Assembly (NCBI GenBank): GCA_022575985.1 | Contig: JAKSXM010000007.1 | Span: forward strand, 6,140,501 to 6,204,500 | DNA length: 64,000 nucleotides | Direction: 5' to 3' | Origin: Anagrus nilaparvatae | Taxonomy: Eukaryota; Arthropoda; Insecta; Hymenoptera; Mymaridae | Shown: in pieces, positions 1-12,984 of the stretch | Layout: each line of letters opens with the position of its first letter | Position numbering within the stretch: the stretch's first letter is position 1 | Notes under the pieces: model-generated | Told to the model about the DNA's origin: nothing | The model's database searches: none | Seen by the model: only the letters and a program-made list of their open reading frames with translations | Translations under genes and position numbers: made by a program

Positions 1-1529
1 GTATGCAAAAATTTCCCATTTATTAAATTATGAATTTCCAAAGTCAAATGAATATAATTTTTAATTTTATTATATAATTATTTTATAATATTGTACAAAA
101 AATTTATTTACAGAATTTACCAATATTAAAAAAACAATCCAGAAATTAAAATGAAAATACTTTCTGGCCCGTATAAACAAAAATAATATTTTTTCCTATT
201 ATAATCCTTAATAGAGTGGTCACTAAATCTGTAGGATGTCTTAATTTATAAGTCAATTTTTTTTGTTAATTTGTACAGTAGGCCAGGAAAACCAGGATTT
301 GCTATTTACTATTTGGCGAGCGATTTCTGTAAACATTTGTTAAGGCTTCAACCTTTTTTAATACCATATAAGCAATTTGGCTTGAGTATTCCTACTGGTT
401 TTTAAACAATTTAGGACTCTTTAATACTAATATTTTTTCATACAATTATCTTGGGATCTAGTGTGTCTAAAATATTGCGCCTCGAAACGAAGTACTAAAA
501 TTTTAGTTTTAAAAGAATAAAAAAGTGAAAATTCCAAAAATACTTGATCAATAATCAAGTGATAGGGGAGTCCTAAAAACCCACAAAAAAATAATTCGTT
601 TTAGGATTTTTCAAGCTTCTGTATATAATAATCTCATAAATGAAACACTTATAATCTTCACGATGCCAAAAATCGTTTTTGCTAATAAAATGCAATAAAT
701 CACATTTTTTGTTGTAGAATTTCAAAACATTCTTAGTATAAATTTTTTTTTTTTAGTAAATTGATTATTTTTATTTTATGTTAACGTCAAGTACGTGGTC
801 TTTTTTTAAATAGTTAATCCACGCAAGTTAAGCAAGATAATATCTTTGTCACTTACAAATTTAAAAAATTTACACTCATAACATTTTATAACCTATTTCA
901 AAAAATTCATCATTTCTGTCTGTATTTCGCTAGTAAATTTTAAATTTATTTTATGAAGAAAAAGATAAAAAATCTACAAACTTTTTTAGAACTATCCAGA
1001 AATATTCAAGATTTTTCATTGTTTATATTTGATTTGATTTAAACTTTACATTATGTGTAAAAGTTGGAAATACATAGAACGGAATTTAATGTTAAGGACG
1101 TTGGCTAAAGACTGAAAAAAATATACTATTTTTCAAAAATTATCCAAATTTAAGTATTTACTATCTAAAATCATCTTGTAAAATCTGAGGAATTTTGACC
1201 GCTTAGTTTTCAATTTATTGGGCCTAAAACTTGAAATTTTGTACAGGCTATTATGGAAAACAAAAAAGTGTTGTAATTTGGCTTTCAAATGTACGATTAA
1301 AAGAACAGAAAGTTTGTTGGATAAGATTTGCAAAGATAACTTCGCGGAATTAAATAGGAGGCAACTGTCCGTTTAGTTTTTTTAATTTAATTATCAAAAA
1401 ACCAAAAAAGCATTGCAACGTAAATCTTAACATTCACCCATCATTTTCAATCTCTAGCCAACGTTCTTAAGGTTTTGAGCAATCTAAATTTTTTTATTTA
1501 TTTTACTGGTGATCCAGTTTTCAAATTTA
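1..1529. other. AT-rich non-coding stretch, nothing recognised
   Basis: I see no open frame with family resemblance, no splice-flanked exon and no RNA gene here. The sequence is A/T homopolymer-rich and stops occur in every frame every few dozen bases. Confidence 0.6.
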
Positions 1530-2226
1530 AGTGTCTTAGGGATAGTTTTTAGTGAAGCTATAGTATCAAGTATATATGCCTGGGCGTTTTTAACCTCTTC
1601 AACCTTAAGTTCTGATGATAGAGGTCACCAACACTTAGCACATGCAGCTACCAAACCGCATATTTTGCTTTTATTTCCAATATGTATGTGAGATATATAC
1701 CGGTTTTTTCTTTTATTGGAAATAACTTTAGGACAGTAGTTTTATGGAAAGTGTAGTCAAACTTTTCTTCTGTCGGAAGAGTCATTGTTATTGGTGATTT
1801 GTAGGAATTGATAGAAATTATAGGATTTATGAATTACTTTAACACGAAGTCCGATGACCGCTCCACTATCTAAGGATGTGGACCTTTCCTGTTAGGCTTT
1901 GGGTAAGCTTATTGAGGTCCAAAGTCCGACTTCAAAGTTGCATATGTACAACTCCGTCATTTAAAAGAGTTTGTAAAAACCTTGAAAAAACGCCCTCTAA
2001 CATGATATACAGAGACAGTAAATAGCAGTTTCTAGTTCATCTGTTTCCAACAGCCAGCTCTATTCTCCCTTCTCAAATAAACATTTAAACTAAAATATTT
2101 TATTTTAAATTAAATATTTTATTTTTAAAGAAAAAGATTCATCACTCGCATCGGAATTCAAACCCACTTCTATTATAATGTAGTATTAAGAATCAAGAAA
2201 TTTACCTCTACACTTCCGAGCCCAAC
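1530..2226 (-). repeat. tRNA-headed dispersed repeat, copy 1 (SINE-like, about 690 bp)
   Basis: Read on the minus strand, this begins near 2226 with a tRNA-like head. There is a Pol III A-box-like stretch (GTGTAGAGGTAA) and, about 50 bases on, a B-box-like stretch (GTTTGAATTCCGAT). An AT-rich spacer follows, then a body sharing long colinear blocks with 26538-27215 on the plus strand. Shared blocks include GAGCTGGCTG, ATTTACTGTCTCTGTAT, AAGTCGGAC and CCGGTATATATCTCA. Two diverged copies in opposite orientation make it a mobile repeat. Its length is large for a SINE, so a non-autonomous element with an acquired tRNA head is an alternative. It encodes no protein that I can recognise. Confidence 0.6.
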
Positions 2227-2756
2227 TACTATACCAAGTACAGATTTCAATTTATTTTCCAAGAATGAAACACAAAAATCGATTTTAGAAGAATTTAGTA
2301 AAGGATACCAATCTACTTTGCTTAGTTTGGTAATATAAATTTTTATCAAGGTTTGGAGCTGTTTGGAGACTATGTGATATTGTTCGAGGATACAAGATAG
2401 AAAGTTTCTAAGGCTATATAATATTTGTATTTGTATTGTTTACCTCTTTTGCATGTAGGCTCTATTGGCAGAGGCCTTCAACAATAACATATGTTGTTTT
2501 ATTTCTTAATATAAGGTGTCAATGTACACATTTATGCATACATTGATGCACTTAAAGAAAATTGAGGGGACAAGTTTAGTATAAAGAAATAGTACAATGT
2601 AGAGGATTCACATGCAATTGTTGAAGGAGAATGATTATTGCGATAGTAGGACGTCTTTGATATTGGGAACTGTACTGGCATGCGCCGGTACTGAAGGAAA
2701 CTACCAAAACTTCCAAGAGCACAGTCGATCACGCAGTATTCAAATTCTACTTTCAC

Positions 2757-2890
2757 TTTTATTGAGAATAAATATTTAATTTATTAAATTTAATAAATTA
2801 AATATTTTTTTTTAAGAAAAATAAAAACAGAATGGGGGCTATGAGTTTCGAACTGGACCTGCCCGGACGACAGGCATAATAATGGTGATA
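2757..2890 (-). repeat. possible tRNA-derived SINE head with AT-rich spacer
   Basis: On the minus strand a B-box-like stretch (CCAGTTCGAAACTC) is followed by the same kind of AT-rich TTTAA/ATATTT spacer seen in the repeat at 1530-2226. The body beyond it (about 2530-2756) does not match that repeat, so this may be a different family or a chimera. The A-box is not convincing. Confidence 0.25.
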
Positions 2891-2980
2891 ATTTATGGAA
2901 AACTGTTACAATAGTTATTAGATCAATAAATAATTTAGAAGTAGCTGGAAAGTGTGTTGATCCTAAATCTATTTTTTACC

Positions 2981-3620
2981 CACCCGGGCGTAAAATTTTT
3001 TGTGAAATTTCAGCACGCATTTTAAGCCCAGTAGGGCAAAAAATAGTGTAAGCACCATGGGCGAAATACCTTAAACACTAGCGTGAACACATAGTGCTCA
3101 CGCTAATGTTTAAATTTTTGCGCCTTTGATAATTATTATACTATTTTCAAATAGATTTCAAAACTTTAAAATCTTTTTTCAAAGCTTTTGCAAAAAGCAA
3201 GCAAAAAAAAATAAAAATATAAAAATAAAATTAGCGTAAGTGGTGTTTTCAGCCAAAGCTACTAACTTAATCTAAATGTGACACTCAGAAGAGCCAAGAG
3301 GATTGACAGTGTGGAGAGGGTGACCAACTCTACGTCGTTCCAGCTTGTTAATCTTTCGAGTGGAAAATTAATATTTATGAGTTGGTAATCAACCTAAAAA
3401 ATAGTTCCACTTGGAGACCAAAGATGATTGACACTTCAAGAGGATGACCAGCTTGAAGTGTCCCAGCTTGGTAATCAGCCAAGAGTGAATAACTAACTTT
3501 TGGTGAAGTGCCATTCGGGATGACCAAGAAGATTGACGGTTCAAGAGGATGGTCAACTCGAAGACGTCCCAGCTTGGTAACCTATCAAGGAAAAAAGACT
3601 TACCTGGAGGAACCGTGGAT
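2981..3620 (+). repeat. dispersed repeat 'A', copy 1, with internal tandem units
   Basis: The left part carries CCCGGGCGTAAAATT, then GTAAGCACCATGGGCGAAAT and AGTGCTCACG. The right part holds three diverged units of roughly 105-125 bp with the words CCAAGAGGATTGAC, GAGGATGACCA and CCCAGCTTGGTAA, and ends near TTACCTGGAGGAACCGTGG. The same order of blocks recurs at 19361-20489, and the left block recurs inverted at 35791-35963. It is therefore a mobile or satellite-derived family. The open frames inside are by-products of its composition. Confidence 0.65.
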
Positions 3621-4090
3621 TTAGCAGCATGCAACAGAGCATTTGAATGCTAAAAAAGCGTTTCCTCATGTCTCTTTGCATGTTTTTGGTCTTTTACCTT
3701 TTTTTAAAAGCTTATTGTGTATAATACCTTTTTGATCCCACATTATCCGCAGCATAACCTGTGAGCTATGATTATCACACTTTGGAGTTGAAGATTAGCA
3801 ATGATTTAGCTTGCTTTTCCCATTTTTGATTTTAGGACAGTATTTTGTAGTACTTAATGTGCTTACATTTTTTGTTTGCACATAAAAGTTCTCTCTTCGT
3901 ATGCTCAAGCGACAAAGGAATCAAAATAGAGGTGCTACAATAAAAACAATACGCACTTGACAAAAGCATTTAACGCGTGCGTAAGACTACTTATGCAAGG
4001 CAAGTTGGTGTCCGAAAAGATGCGTAAGAAGGCATCATTAAAATAAACTCACTATTCCAGTAGATTCTAAAATAGAAGAATACAGCATCT

Positions 4091-4844
4091 ACTCCAGTCA
4101 AAATACGGGTTTGGGTGGACTTACGGTTGTGAATACGAGATTTGCTCTATTACAGGTTTTTTGGGTCGCTGAAGACGAAAATCGGGGTCATTTGGCTAAG
4201 AAAATGGGGCTTCACCCTTAAATTTGCAAAAACTACCCCCAAATGGGGGGTACTTTTGATGTATTCGTGTTTTGAGTCGATAGATTTGTCCAAGTATTGG
4301 TTTCAAAAGGTTTTTTAATCTCAATGATTTTTGAAGGTAAAATTAATATTTCACCCTTAAATTAGCTAAAACTACCCCCCCAAAAGGGTGTTTTCGCTAT
4401 TTTCGCACTTTTTACGGCCAGATATGGTTCACAAGGGTTTTTCGGGTCGCTTAAAACGATTTTCATGGTTTTTTTTAATGAATAATTAATATATCACCAC
4501 TAAATTACCGAAAACTACCCCCAAAATGGGTGTTTTTGCTGTTTCTGCACTTTTTGCGTCAAGATTAGGTCCACAAGGGTTTTTTGGGTCGCTGAAAACG
4601 AATTTCATTGATTTTTTAATGAAAAATTAATATTTTACCCTTATATTAGCTAGAACTACCCCCAAAAGGCGAATACAAAAAAATACCCCCTTTTGGGGGT
4701 AGTTTTTGCAAATTTAAGGTTGAAGCCCTATTATATTAGCCAAATGACCCCGATTTTCGTGTTCAACCACCCAAAAAACCTAGAGCAAATCTTGTATTGG
4801 CAACCGTAAGTCCACCCCCCCCCCCCCCGTATTTTGACTGGAGT
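4091..4844. mobile_element. foldback element, about 170-bp terminal inverted repeats and internal tandem repeats
   Basis: The left end ACTCCAGTCAAAATACGG is mirrored at the right end by GTATTTTGACTGGAGT. The complementarity runs inward through GTGGACTTACGGTTG, TTGGGTCGCTGAAGACGAAAATCG (mirrored with small changes) and AAAACTACCCCCAAA, giving arms of about 170 bp. Between the arms are about three tandem units of roughly 130 bp, each with a GGGTCGCT-type word, a TTTTTAATGAAAAATTAATAT-type stretch and ACTACCCCCAAA. The right arm holds a run of 14 C at 4815-4828. No transposase frame is present, so it is non-autonomous. Confidence 0.7.
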
Positions 4845-6409
4845 AATATATATTTGGCTGCAATCTACGGCAATAGCATCCAGTGCATGTGCAATTTGAT
4901 TAAGCCAAGAGTTGGAGGCTGCAGTAGTACCTCTTTCTCAGTATTTCTTTGCTTTCAGTTTAATTAAACTACACATGTGTTGTATTCTTTCATACGGTTC
5001 TGTACCATACACAGTCATACTGGACAGTATATTTTATGAGATTATTATTATATAGTATACAAAAAAAACTCTTTAACATTGTTTTGCATACAAAAAAAAC
5101 TCTAACATTGTTTTGCATACAAAAAAATCTTTGAGAATTTTTTTTGTATATTTCAGGATGTTTGAAATCGTGTTCGAAAATGTGTTCATTTTTTTTCTTG
5201 TTTTCTAATTATTACTTCACAGTATACTACTCGTATATTAGTACTATAAATTTATTTTTTTTAGAACATAAAATTGGGCCAAACCTATTGAAATAAAATT
5301 TAATTTCTAACAAAGTGAAATTTCACTATAAAATAAAATATTTTTTGAGTGAAATCTCATTTAAGTTAATGTCAAATTAAAGTTTAATAAGTTTGGTTTA
5401 ATTTTGAAAAAAAATTAGAGGGACTTTTTTTCACAGTTTAATAAGCACTTAAAAAATATTTAGTAAGTTAATATAATATATATGAGAATTAATGCATTAA
5501 GACTTTTTTAAGGCATGAATCTACCGTACTTACTCACAAAATCAGAAATCGGATTTGTTATAAAATGTCTCGTTTACCCTGGGGTCAAGCTAAGTTGAGT
5601 TTACGCACTGAAGTTAAAATTTTTCTTTATCTTGAATGATTAGTTTTAAAAATATTTTAAAATCTTAAAGCAAATATAAAATTTTAAAGTTTAATACCAT
5701 CAACGGTCTTTCACCTAAGCCTAACTCAACTCCATTTGACTGCAGGGTGAAGGGGGTCAATTATTTTCTTTTTTTTGTATTCTTGTTATAATTTTGTGTA
5801 ATAAACTTAAATTTACAAAATTAACAGATTTATTATTGGAATTCAGAATTATTTTTTTTTCTAATAATTAATTTTAAACTTTTGGGGTCATTTATCTCTT
5901 AAGGTGCATGGTCAAAAACCCGATATTTTTTTCCATTATTAGCATGTAGCATAGGTTAAAAGCTTTAAATGATTGATGTTATTAAAGAAAACTTAACACA
6001 ATCTAAGAAGCAGCTTTGAAGTTAATTCATTTAATTTTTAGTATACAATTTACTTTCATCAGAGTAATTTTCTCGTATTACAATTATCTATACCTAAAAA
6101 TTTTTAAATAAATATTTTAATTTTCATAGTTAAACAGATTTTGTTCTATTTGAGTTTTTTTTTGCAAAACAAAGGCTTGTTTTTATTATTTCATCATTCA
6201 AAATAATGTTTCATTTCATTAATTTTGATATTTCAGGATCATATTCAAAAAATTACAGTTTCGAGTTTGCTTATCCATAAATTTTTTTATCAGTTGCACT
6301 TTTTCGAAAAATTAGAAAATATAATAACAGGCAGGTAGTCCATAAAAATTCAGATAATTTAGGTTAATTTTAAACCTCTCAGACGGCTTAAAAAGGTGCT
6401 ATAAGCGAC
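4845..6409. other. AT-rich stretch with small repeats, no gene seen
   Basis: At 5060-5135 the words CATACAAAAAAAACTC and AACATTGTTTTGCATAC recur in tandem. At about 5575-5750 there is an imperfect inverted repeat: ACCCTGGGGTCAAGCTAAGT pairs with CCATTTGACTGCAGGGTGA, and GTTGAG pairs with CTCAAC. Otherwise nothing is recognised. Confidence 0.5.
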
Positions 6410-6680
6410 CGCTATAACGTATCTAGTGTAATGGCGGAAAACCTGCTGGCTTCAAAAAAGTATTTGCATGCCTCTCTTGGTACCTGGCTAAGCTTATATA
6501 TAATATGCTCTACAAATAGTGAAAAAAAAGGTGTATTAATTTTGGCCTAGTTTCATTTTCCAAAGAAATTAAAAAAATTAGTTTGTTTCAAAAGAGGAAA
6601 CCAAGTGCCTTTTGAAACCAGCAGGCTATTCGCTGGTACACTGGATTCTTTTAAACAACTAGAAATACGTTATCGTTGTT
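6410..6680. repeat. imperfect foldback repeat
   Basis: CCTGCTGGCTTCAAAA near 6439 is mirrored by TTTTGAAACCAGCAGG near 6619. Outside these, ATAACGTATCTAGTGTAATGG on the left is loosely mirrored by the ACACTGGATTC to ATACGTTAT region on the right. The arms are roughly 60 bp with gaps, and there is no coding potential. Confidence 0.5.
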
Positions 6681-6933
6681 GTTATTAGTGCGTTCTAAGA
6701 CGTCAAAGTGATCTATATTTGTATGGGCTTTCTGCTTATAAAAATTAAAAATTTACATCGCAAATATATAGTTGTATCAATTAAGTAAAAAATAAACATC
6801 AGGGTTCATATTATAGATACAAGTATACGCTGATAGTTAAAATGATTCTGCAAGAAAAGGTTCAGCAAAAAAGTGTTTTAAGCGACTGTTCGACTTTTTG
6901 AACATGAATCTAAAAATTTCCTTAAGAGAATTG

Positions 6934-7031
6934 GGAAGTAATATGAGAAAAGCGACATCTAGAAAGTCAATGCTAATTTTTTCTGAACTAACATTGACTT
7001 TCTAGATGTCGCATCGGTCACGTTACTTTAC
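6934..7031. other. strong hairpin with a perfect 21-bp stem (miRNA- or MITE-like)
   Basis: Bases 6952-6972 (GCGACATCTAGAAAGTCAATG) are the exact reverse complement of 6992-7012. They enclose a 19-nt loop. A lower stem is separated by an unpaired stretch: AAGTAA near 6936 pairs with TTACTT near 7024. The geometry is compatible with a microRNA precursor, but the perfect pairing is more usual for a short inverted-repeat element. I know of no matching miRNA seed. Confidence 0.5.
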
Positions 7032-8815
7032 AATAAATTACAATTTTGAAAACTGAGACAATGTAAATCCTGAAAATTAAAATATTTAACTAAATATTTT
7101 TTTGGCATATATGAAATTTTAATTCGAGAGATTCTTATAAAAATAAATTATTTCGGTATTAAAAATTAAATAAATAAACTAATTTAGAAATTAGTTTTTT
7201 TGTTTTTGTAGGTGGCTTAAGTAATCTATATTTTCATACTCAAAAATTGTTAGTCACGTATCAGAATCGTAAAATCTAAACTGTTATAGTACACAGTTGA
7301 AAGTTTTTGGCACTCTTACATCGCGAAAAAAAAAAACGAATTATAAAAATAAACAAATTTTCCCTGTACTTATCTTACTGTATTCTAAAGTTTACAGAAA
7401 TAATTGCGTAGGAATTAATATAATTGTCTAGGTTTGAGTGACCACTTTTTTAAGGTACCCAATGTTGTAAAAAAATGCATTATTTTACAAAATATTTTTT
7501 CATTCTTTACATAAAAGAAGTGTTGTATCTGAAAACAAAATCATGTATGAATAAGTATATATTATTGTATGAATTTTAAAATGTTTGTTAAAATTATTAT
7601 GTTTTGCTTTTATCTTAAAATGTATAGTGTAAGACTGATCCTAAAGGATAATTTTGATTTATCTTCAAAAAATATCTACAAAATTAGTTGTATTTCTTCT
7701 GATTTATTGTTTCCTTATTTTTTTGTATCAATTATTTATAGTTGTTTTGTAAATCATTTTAGGCAGTACTGGAGATATCAATGGTTATCCAAACAACTCG
7801 TTACTTAATTTTACACAAGATCTCGATGACTCATCTTTACAGTTAAATAATTCTTTACTTGTTGTTTGCTCGCTTGAGTGCGCAAATGATTTATAGGTAA
7901 GTTTTGTAGATGAAAAAATCTACATAAATTTATATAAACTAAAAAAAATTTCATGTTATATATTCAATATAGTATTACAATTAGAAAGTTCGTAATTAAA
8001 ATTTTTTTTATATTTATCAAATCGTAAAAGAGAAGTTAAATAACTCTTATTTTGGCATGTTTTTGTATGGATTTAAACAGCTTAAGAGAAGAGCTAAAAA
8101 CACATTATAACTGGTGCAAAAAAAACCTGAATAAAATAGAAAGTGGGCATAATTTTTTTTTTTCGTTAGGTAAATTAGGATAGGTTAATATGCGTCCATT
8201 TAGGAATAGTTACATCCCTTGGGTCTGTCAAAAATGCCTTTTTTTTCTTTAAATAAATTGGGAAATCAATGGGCAACATTTCTTTGAGACATACAATCAT
8301 CTTTTAACTCATTTTAGGGTTAATAACTACCTTCCAACTGGTCTATTATATACTAGTATAAAGTTTGTTTAGCGTTTATTTTAAGCCGTAAAAACCATGC
8401 AAATAATTTTGCCATTTCTCTTTCTGCTGTCAAATTTACTATCAAATTTGTAAATTTACTATCCGGATAATAATTTTACTTATTCAATAGTAAATCTGAT
8501 AGCAGTCTCTTTTATTAATATGAAGTTATTGCAATGAGCAGCATTTTTCTTAATGAGCTTCGAATTTAAAGAAACTGTTTTACCAACAAAAAATCAGTTC
8601 TTATTTTAGGCACAATTTATTGATTAAGGTCTTATGATACACTTTTTGTGTGTAAAATACTGCCACTGCCGTAAGGCAAAAGTGGCGCTTCAAACAAAGC
8701 GAGCGTAAAATATTTAGTTTAGGTTAATTAACTCAAATACAGCTAAATTTCTAATTGCCAAAAGTCATACCTGATTTTATAAACAATTCGAAAAAATCAA
8801 TGATGTCTTTTTCTT
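7032..8815. other. AT-rich stretch, no gene recognised
   Basis: Open frames here, including one of 79 codons at 7569-7808, have no resemblance to a known family and a composition matching the background. I see no RNA gene. Confidence 0.5.
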
Positions 8816-9286
8816 AGTTTCAAGGCGCTACTGAGACATGCTCATTTTCAGTGGGAATTTAAAATATTGAAAAATTAAATGAGTATTATTTATTAAAAAA
8901 TAATTTTTTTAAATCAAAATAGTATTTGATTTTTGGAAAATAATATCAAAATTATCATTTGATATAATCAAAAATTCATTTTCGTTGATTAAATAAAATA
9001 AAGCGAGTAAGAGAGTAATATAAGTTTATCAGCTGATCTGCGGATTCTTCGATTTCTCTCTCACTGACATAGGGTTATATGAGCCTTATTATTTTTAGAG
9101 TATTATTTTAATTAGTTAAAAAAATTGAACTTTTAAATGTATTAAATGTTAATTACGATTTAATTTTACTAAAATTGAAATTTTTTTGACAGAAAATTAA
9201 TATTTTTTAATAAAAAATAGTCATTTAAATTCTTAATACTTTGAATTCCTACTGAAACGGAGCATGTCTCAGTAGCGCCCTCAAAC
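8816..9286. mobile_element. foldback MITE with about 100-bp terminal inverted repeats
   Basis: The left arm starts AGTTTCAAGGCGCTACTGAG and continues ACATGCTC. The right arm ends in the reverse complement (GAGCATGT, then CTCAGTAGCGCC, then TCAAACT). Complementarity continues inward through TTTCAGTGGGAATT, TTAAATGAGTATT and TTTATTAAAAAATA. The element is about 470 bp with no coding capacity. The outermost bases are TAGTTT/AAACTA; I could not assign a target duplication. Confidence 0.7.
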
Positions 9287-12087
9287 TACGGAAAAGACCT
9301 AATTGTATAGATAGACATACTAGTTCCCTCGGTAGATAGCATCCTAAGTTAAATCCCCTTGAATTTAGGAAACTAATATTAAACACACAAATTATTGGTC
9401 ATTCGTATTTCTTACTGAAGCTTGAAAACTCTTGTACTATTTCTAGTACTGATGAGTTTGTATTTAAAATTTCAAGCTCAGGTAGGAAGTATGAGAGTCT
9501 TCTAGCTAAGAGGCACATCCAGATTCTTGAATATGATTGATATAGTAAACTAAAAATCACTGAGATGTTACATTATTTACAGCTGTTAACGTTTTAACAT
9601 TAACAATTACATAAACTTCTTTAATCAAAATAACTAATAATGAATATTAATTAATATTCAAAATTTACTTGTATCGCTCGATGGCAAGGAGAGTATTTAA
9701 ATAATTGAAATAATGACAACCTTTACGAGCAAGTTCTTGATTTAAATGAATTTACAAATTCATCGCCTTCATCTTTTTATATGCGGATGCGTATCGTCAT
9801 CACTTTTTTTATTGAAGCATACAAAGTAGCGACATTAGATGAATTTTTAAACTTATTTAAAAATTTTTGAATTTACTCGGATTTTTAAATGTCGGTACAG
9901 AAGGTACCTACCTTCTTTAATCAAATTTTAAAATAATTATTATTATATTACTTTGAAAAGTTATGTACATTTTTTTTTTTGCTCTCTTCTCGATGGTGGA
10001 GTTTTTTACTTAATATTACCCGTGAAAATGTTTTCATAAGAATCTAGGTTAAATAATTGCGTCATTTTTCACCTTTAAAAGGTCTAGAACATCGTTCATT
10101 TGAATTTGCAGTATCGAACCTTATTCTAACAATTCGAAATTACGAAACAATTTTCTGTTATTAATATTAGAATATTATTCTGTTATTTTTTATTATAAAT
10201 CATGTATTTATATAAAGTCAGAAACTGCGTATTAAGAGCTGTGGTAAAAGTAGCCTAAGTCTAATGAATGGAAATACTAGCAATAAGTTCGAATTTTGTA
10301 TAGTCGCTAAAAAAAAGAAAAACAGTAAATTCAGATATTGCAGGCATTAAAAAAATTTAATTAGATGTTATTTTTTGTGTCCAGCTAGTTTTATATCGAA
10401 TTTGTTTTTCTTACTAAAATTTTTATTAAAAAGACCAGCATAAGAAATTTTCAGCATAAGAAATCACATAATTATATTTTCTAATACCTAAAATGTCTGA
10501 ATTTTTTGTTCTCTTTTTTCACTAACAATAAGTTACATATTTTATCGAAATTAAAAATTATGATTAGACGTTACGAACAACTTATCTCTGCACCCCAACT
10601 TGCTTAAGCTACATGTAACTAATAATTTCTAAGATAAATATCCTGAATACATAAGTTCCAAGTAGGGATGTCATTGAGCGATTTTAGATTCGGCTACACA
10701 AAAATTAAGTTTACAAAGATACTAAATTTACCAAAAGCATATGCTAACGTATATATTATAGGTAGTACATTGCAATAAAAAATGCTATCACTTTGCAAAT
10801 TTGTTTGTGCTTCAACCTCAAATATTTTTTTGTCATAAATTAAATTCATACACTGCTCTAGTAAAGAATCTTTTAGTGTAGTAAGAATCTTTGGGTTACC
10901 CCTGGTTGTTAGTTTGAAATAACATTATGTAAACTCACCTGCATTATCGTACACATAGAGAAATAACGAGTTTTCAATTTTATCATTATTGCGTATTGAT
11001 AGTATTAAACAATTTTTAGACACTTTTGGGTTTTGAAAGTTAATTTCTAGTTTAATTTTCAGTTGATTTAAATACTCAACTAAATTATAACAAATATACT
11101 TTGTGAATTACTATATTTATTTTGTGAGCTTAAAACTTAAAACAAGATATCGCAGAAATTATTTTTTAGTTATACGGAAACAGTCTCAATTGTTTGGTAA
11201 TTTAGTTATTCATTTTCCATAGTGACTTTTAATTTTAAGAAGATTAATCACTGGTTTCAAATTTGTCTGTCTCCAAACCTAAAGCAAAAAGTTGCGCCTT
11301 TATTTATTTATTAATAAATACATATTAAGTCATACTGCGAGAAAAAATACAATCTATTCATGTTAAATAAATATGAACTGCTGATTTTATAAATTACGTT
11401 CTTACAGTTATTGATATTAGTAAATTCTTTAGCTAATGTTTGAAGAAGTTTAATTTATGGCATTACCCTTGATAATGTACCTAAAAATGATACTTTTATT
11501 TTTATTCTCGCTATAAATTTTTTAGCGAATGTGTTAAATTTAGGGCTCCAAGAGAGCTGAAATTTTTAGACTGAAATTTTTGAGGTTTAAGGCTGCAAAG
11601 GAAAGTAGTGATGATGATTCGGAAATGGAATATTAAGTTGACGAAGATGCTGATAAAGATGTCGCATAACCAAATAAACTCGCAGATTTAATTAGCGAAA
11701 TTAGAAATATTTGTAAAACAATAAAAATAAAAATATCAAGCTTATACAAAATTAAATTTATTAAACCAAAATAAGGTTGTCGTTTCTGTTGGCACCGCAC
11801 CTTAAATATGCTAAGAGTTTTTTAGGAGTTAAAATTACTCGTTATGTGACAACAATAATAAAATGTGTGAACTTCGGCACCAGGATACTGAAAGACAGAC
11901 GATTGTTAAGTCATAACATCTTATTTCAAATATTCTATCAGGCAAAAAGTGCCCAACTCTTTCAACTGCAGTTTTAGCTTTCAATATTTTCTTATACAAG
12001 GTTGAAAAAATAATTTTTAAGATAAATGAAAAAGTTCATAGTAATCGCATAGATATGGTTTTGTTAAAAGCGTTCGAAAATGATGAA
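9287..12087. other. AT-rich stretch, no gene recognised
   Basis: No frame in this 2.8 kb has a recognisable domain. Base composition is uniform and I found no tandem or inverted structure beyond short homopolymer tracts. Confidence 0.5.
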
Positions 12088-12406
12088 TGTTATGTTTATG
12101 TTTAACAGGTATTTTTAACGATTTTACTCTTGAAATAACTAGATTATTTATTAGGTAAAAAAGTCTTGATATATAATATCAAATAGTTTAAATATATAGA
12201 TATAAAATAAAATAAATTGATAAAGTATGGTTCGCGTATAATACATTATATAAGAGCTTCGGCAGACGCAACGCGAAAGAGGAAAAGGAAGATTCCTCTC
12301 CTACTCTTCCCTCGCACCCCTCTTTCTCACGTATGCACACACTAATGTACTTTCAGTACAGTGTATAAACTATGTTTTATAATAAGTATATAACCAAAAT
12401 ATAACA
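12088..12406 (-). repeat. 3' LTR (minus-strand element)
   Basis: This aligns along its length with 14382-14688. Shared words include AAATAGATATAAAATAA-type sequence, GGTTCGCGTATAATACATTA, GGCAGACGCAACGCGA and CAGTACA. Its boundary hexamers are TGTTAT and ATAACA. Confidence 0.85.
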
Positions 12407-12984
12407 CACTCCTTCGTAAGAAAAATTTCTTTCCTTTACTATGACTATAAAAATAGAGATGCTATATTACAATAATTTTATCTTTTTAAGAAATCTAACT
12501 AATTATTTGTATAAACGTTTATACAACTGAATTTTACTTTTTTTTCGAATATTTACAATAAAATTATTTTTAAAATTTTCTGGAAAACTTAATTTGCTTC
12601 TATCACATAAAACTCCTATTTTTGTCTATATTAACGTTTTCTTTTAATTTATTATTAATAGTTTGTTCCTTGGTACGGGTTTTTTCAAAAATTTGGATTA
12701 AACATTATTTGAACAATAACAATTTGGACTACTATCAAATTTAACATAACCAAATTTCATCGTCTTGCTAACACGATATTTCCACGTATTATTATTATCT
12801 ATCAAAACTGAAGAGTGTAAATTTCAAAATCCTTTTATAATTGTATCAAAAATAATTTTGTTTTATTTATGTAGCTTCTACATTCTACTGTATCACCTAC
12901 AAAAAAAATTTTGAACAATCATGTAGTTATGTATTATTTTGGATATATTCTAGTTTTAAAACATCTAAATAAGATCTTTTTCTA

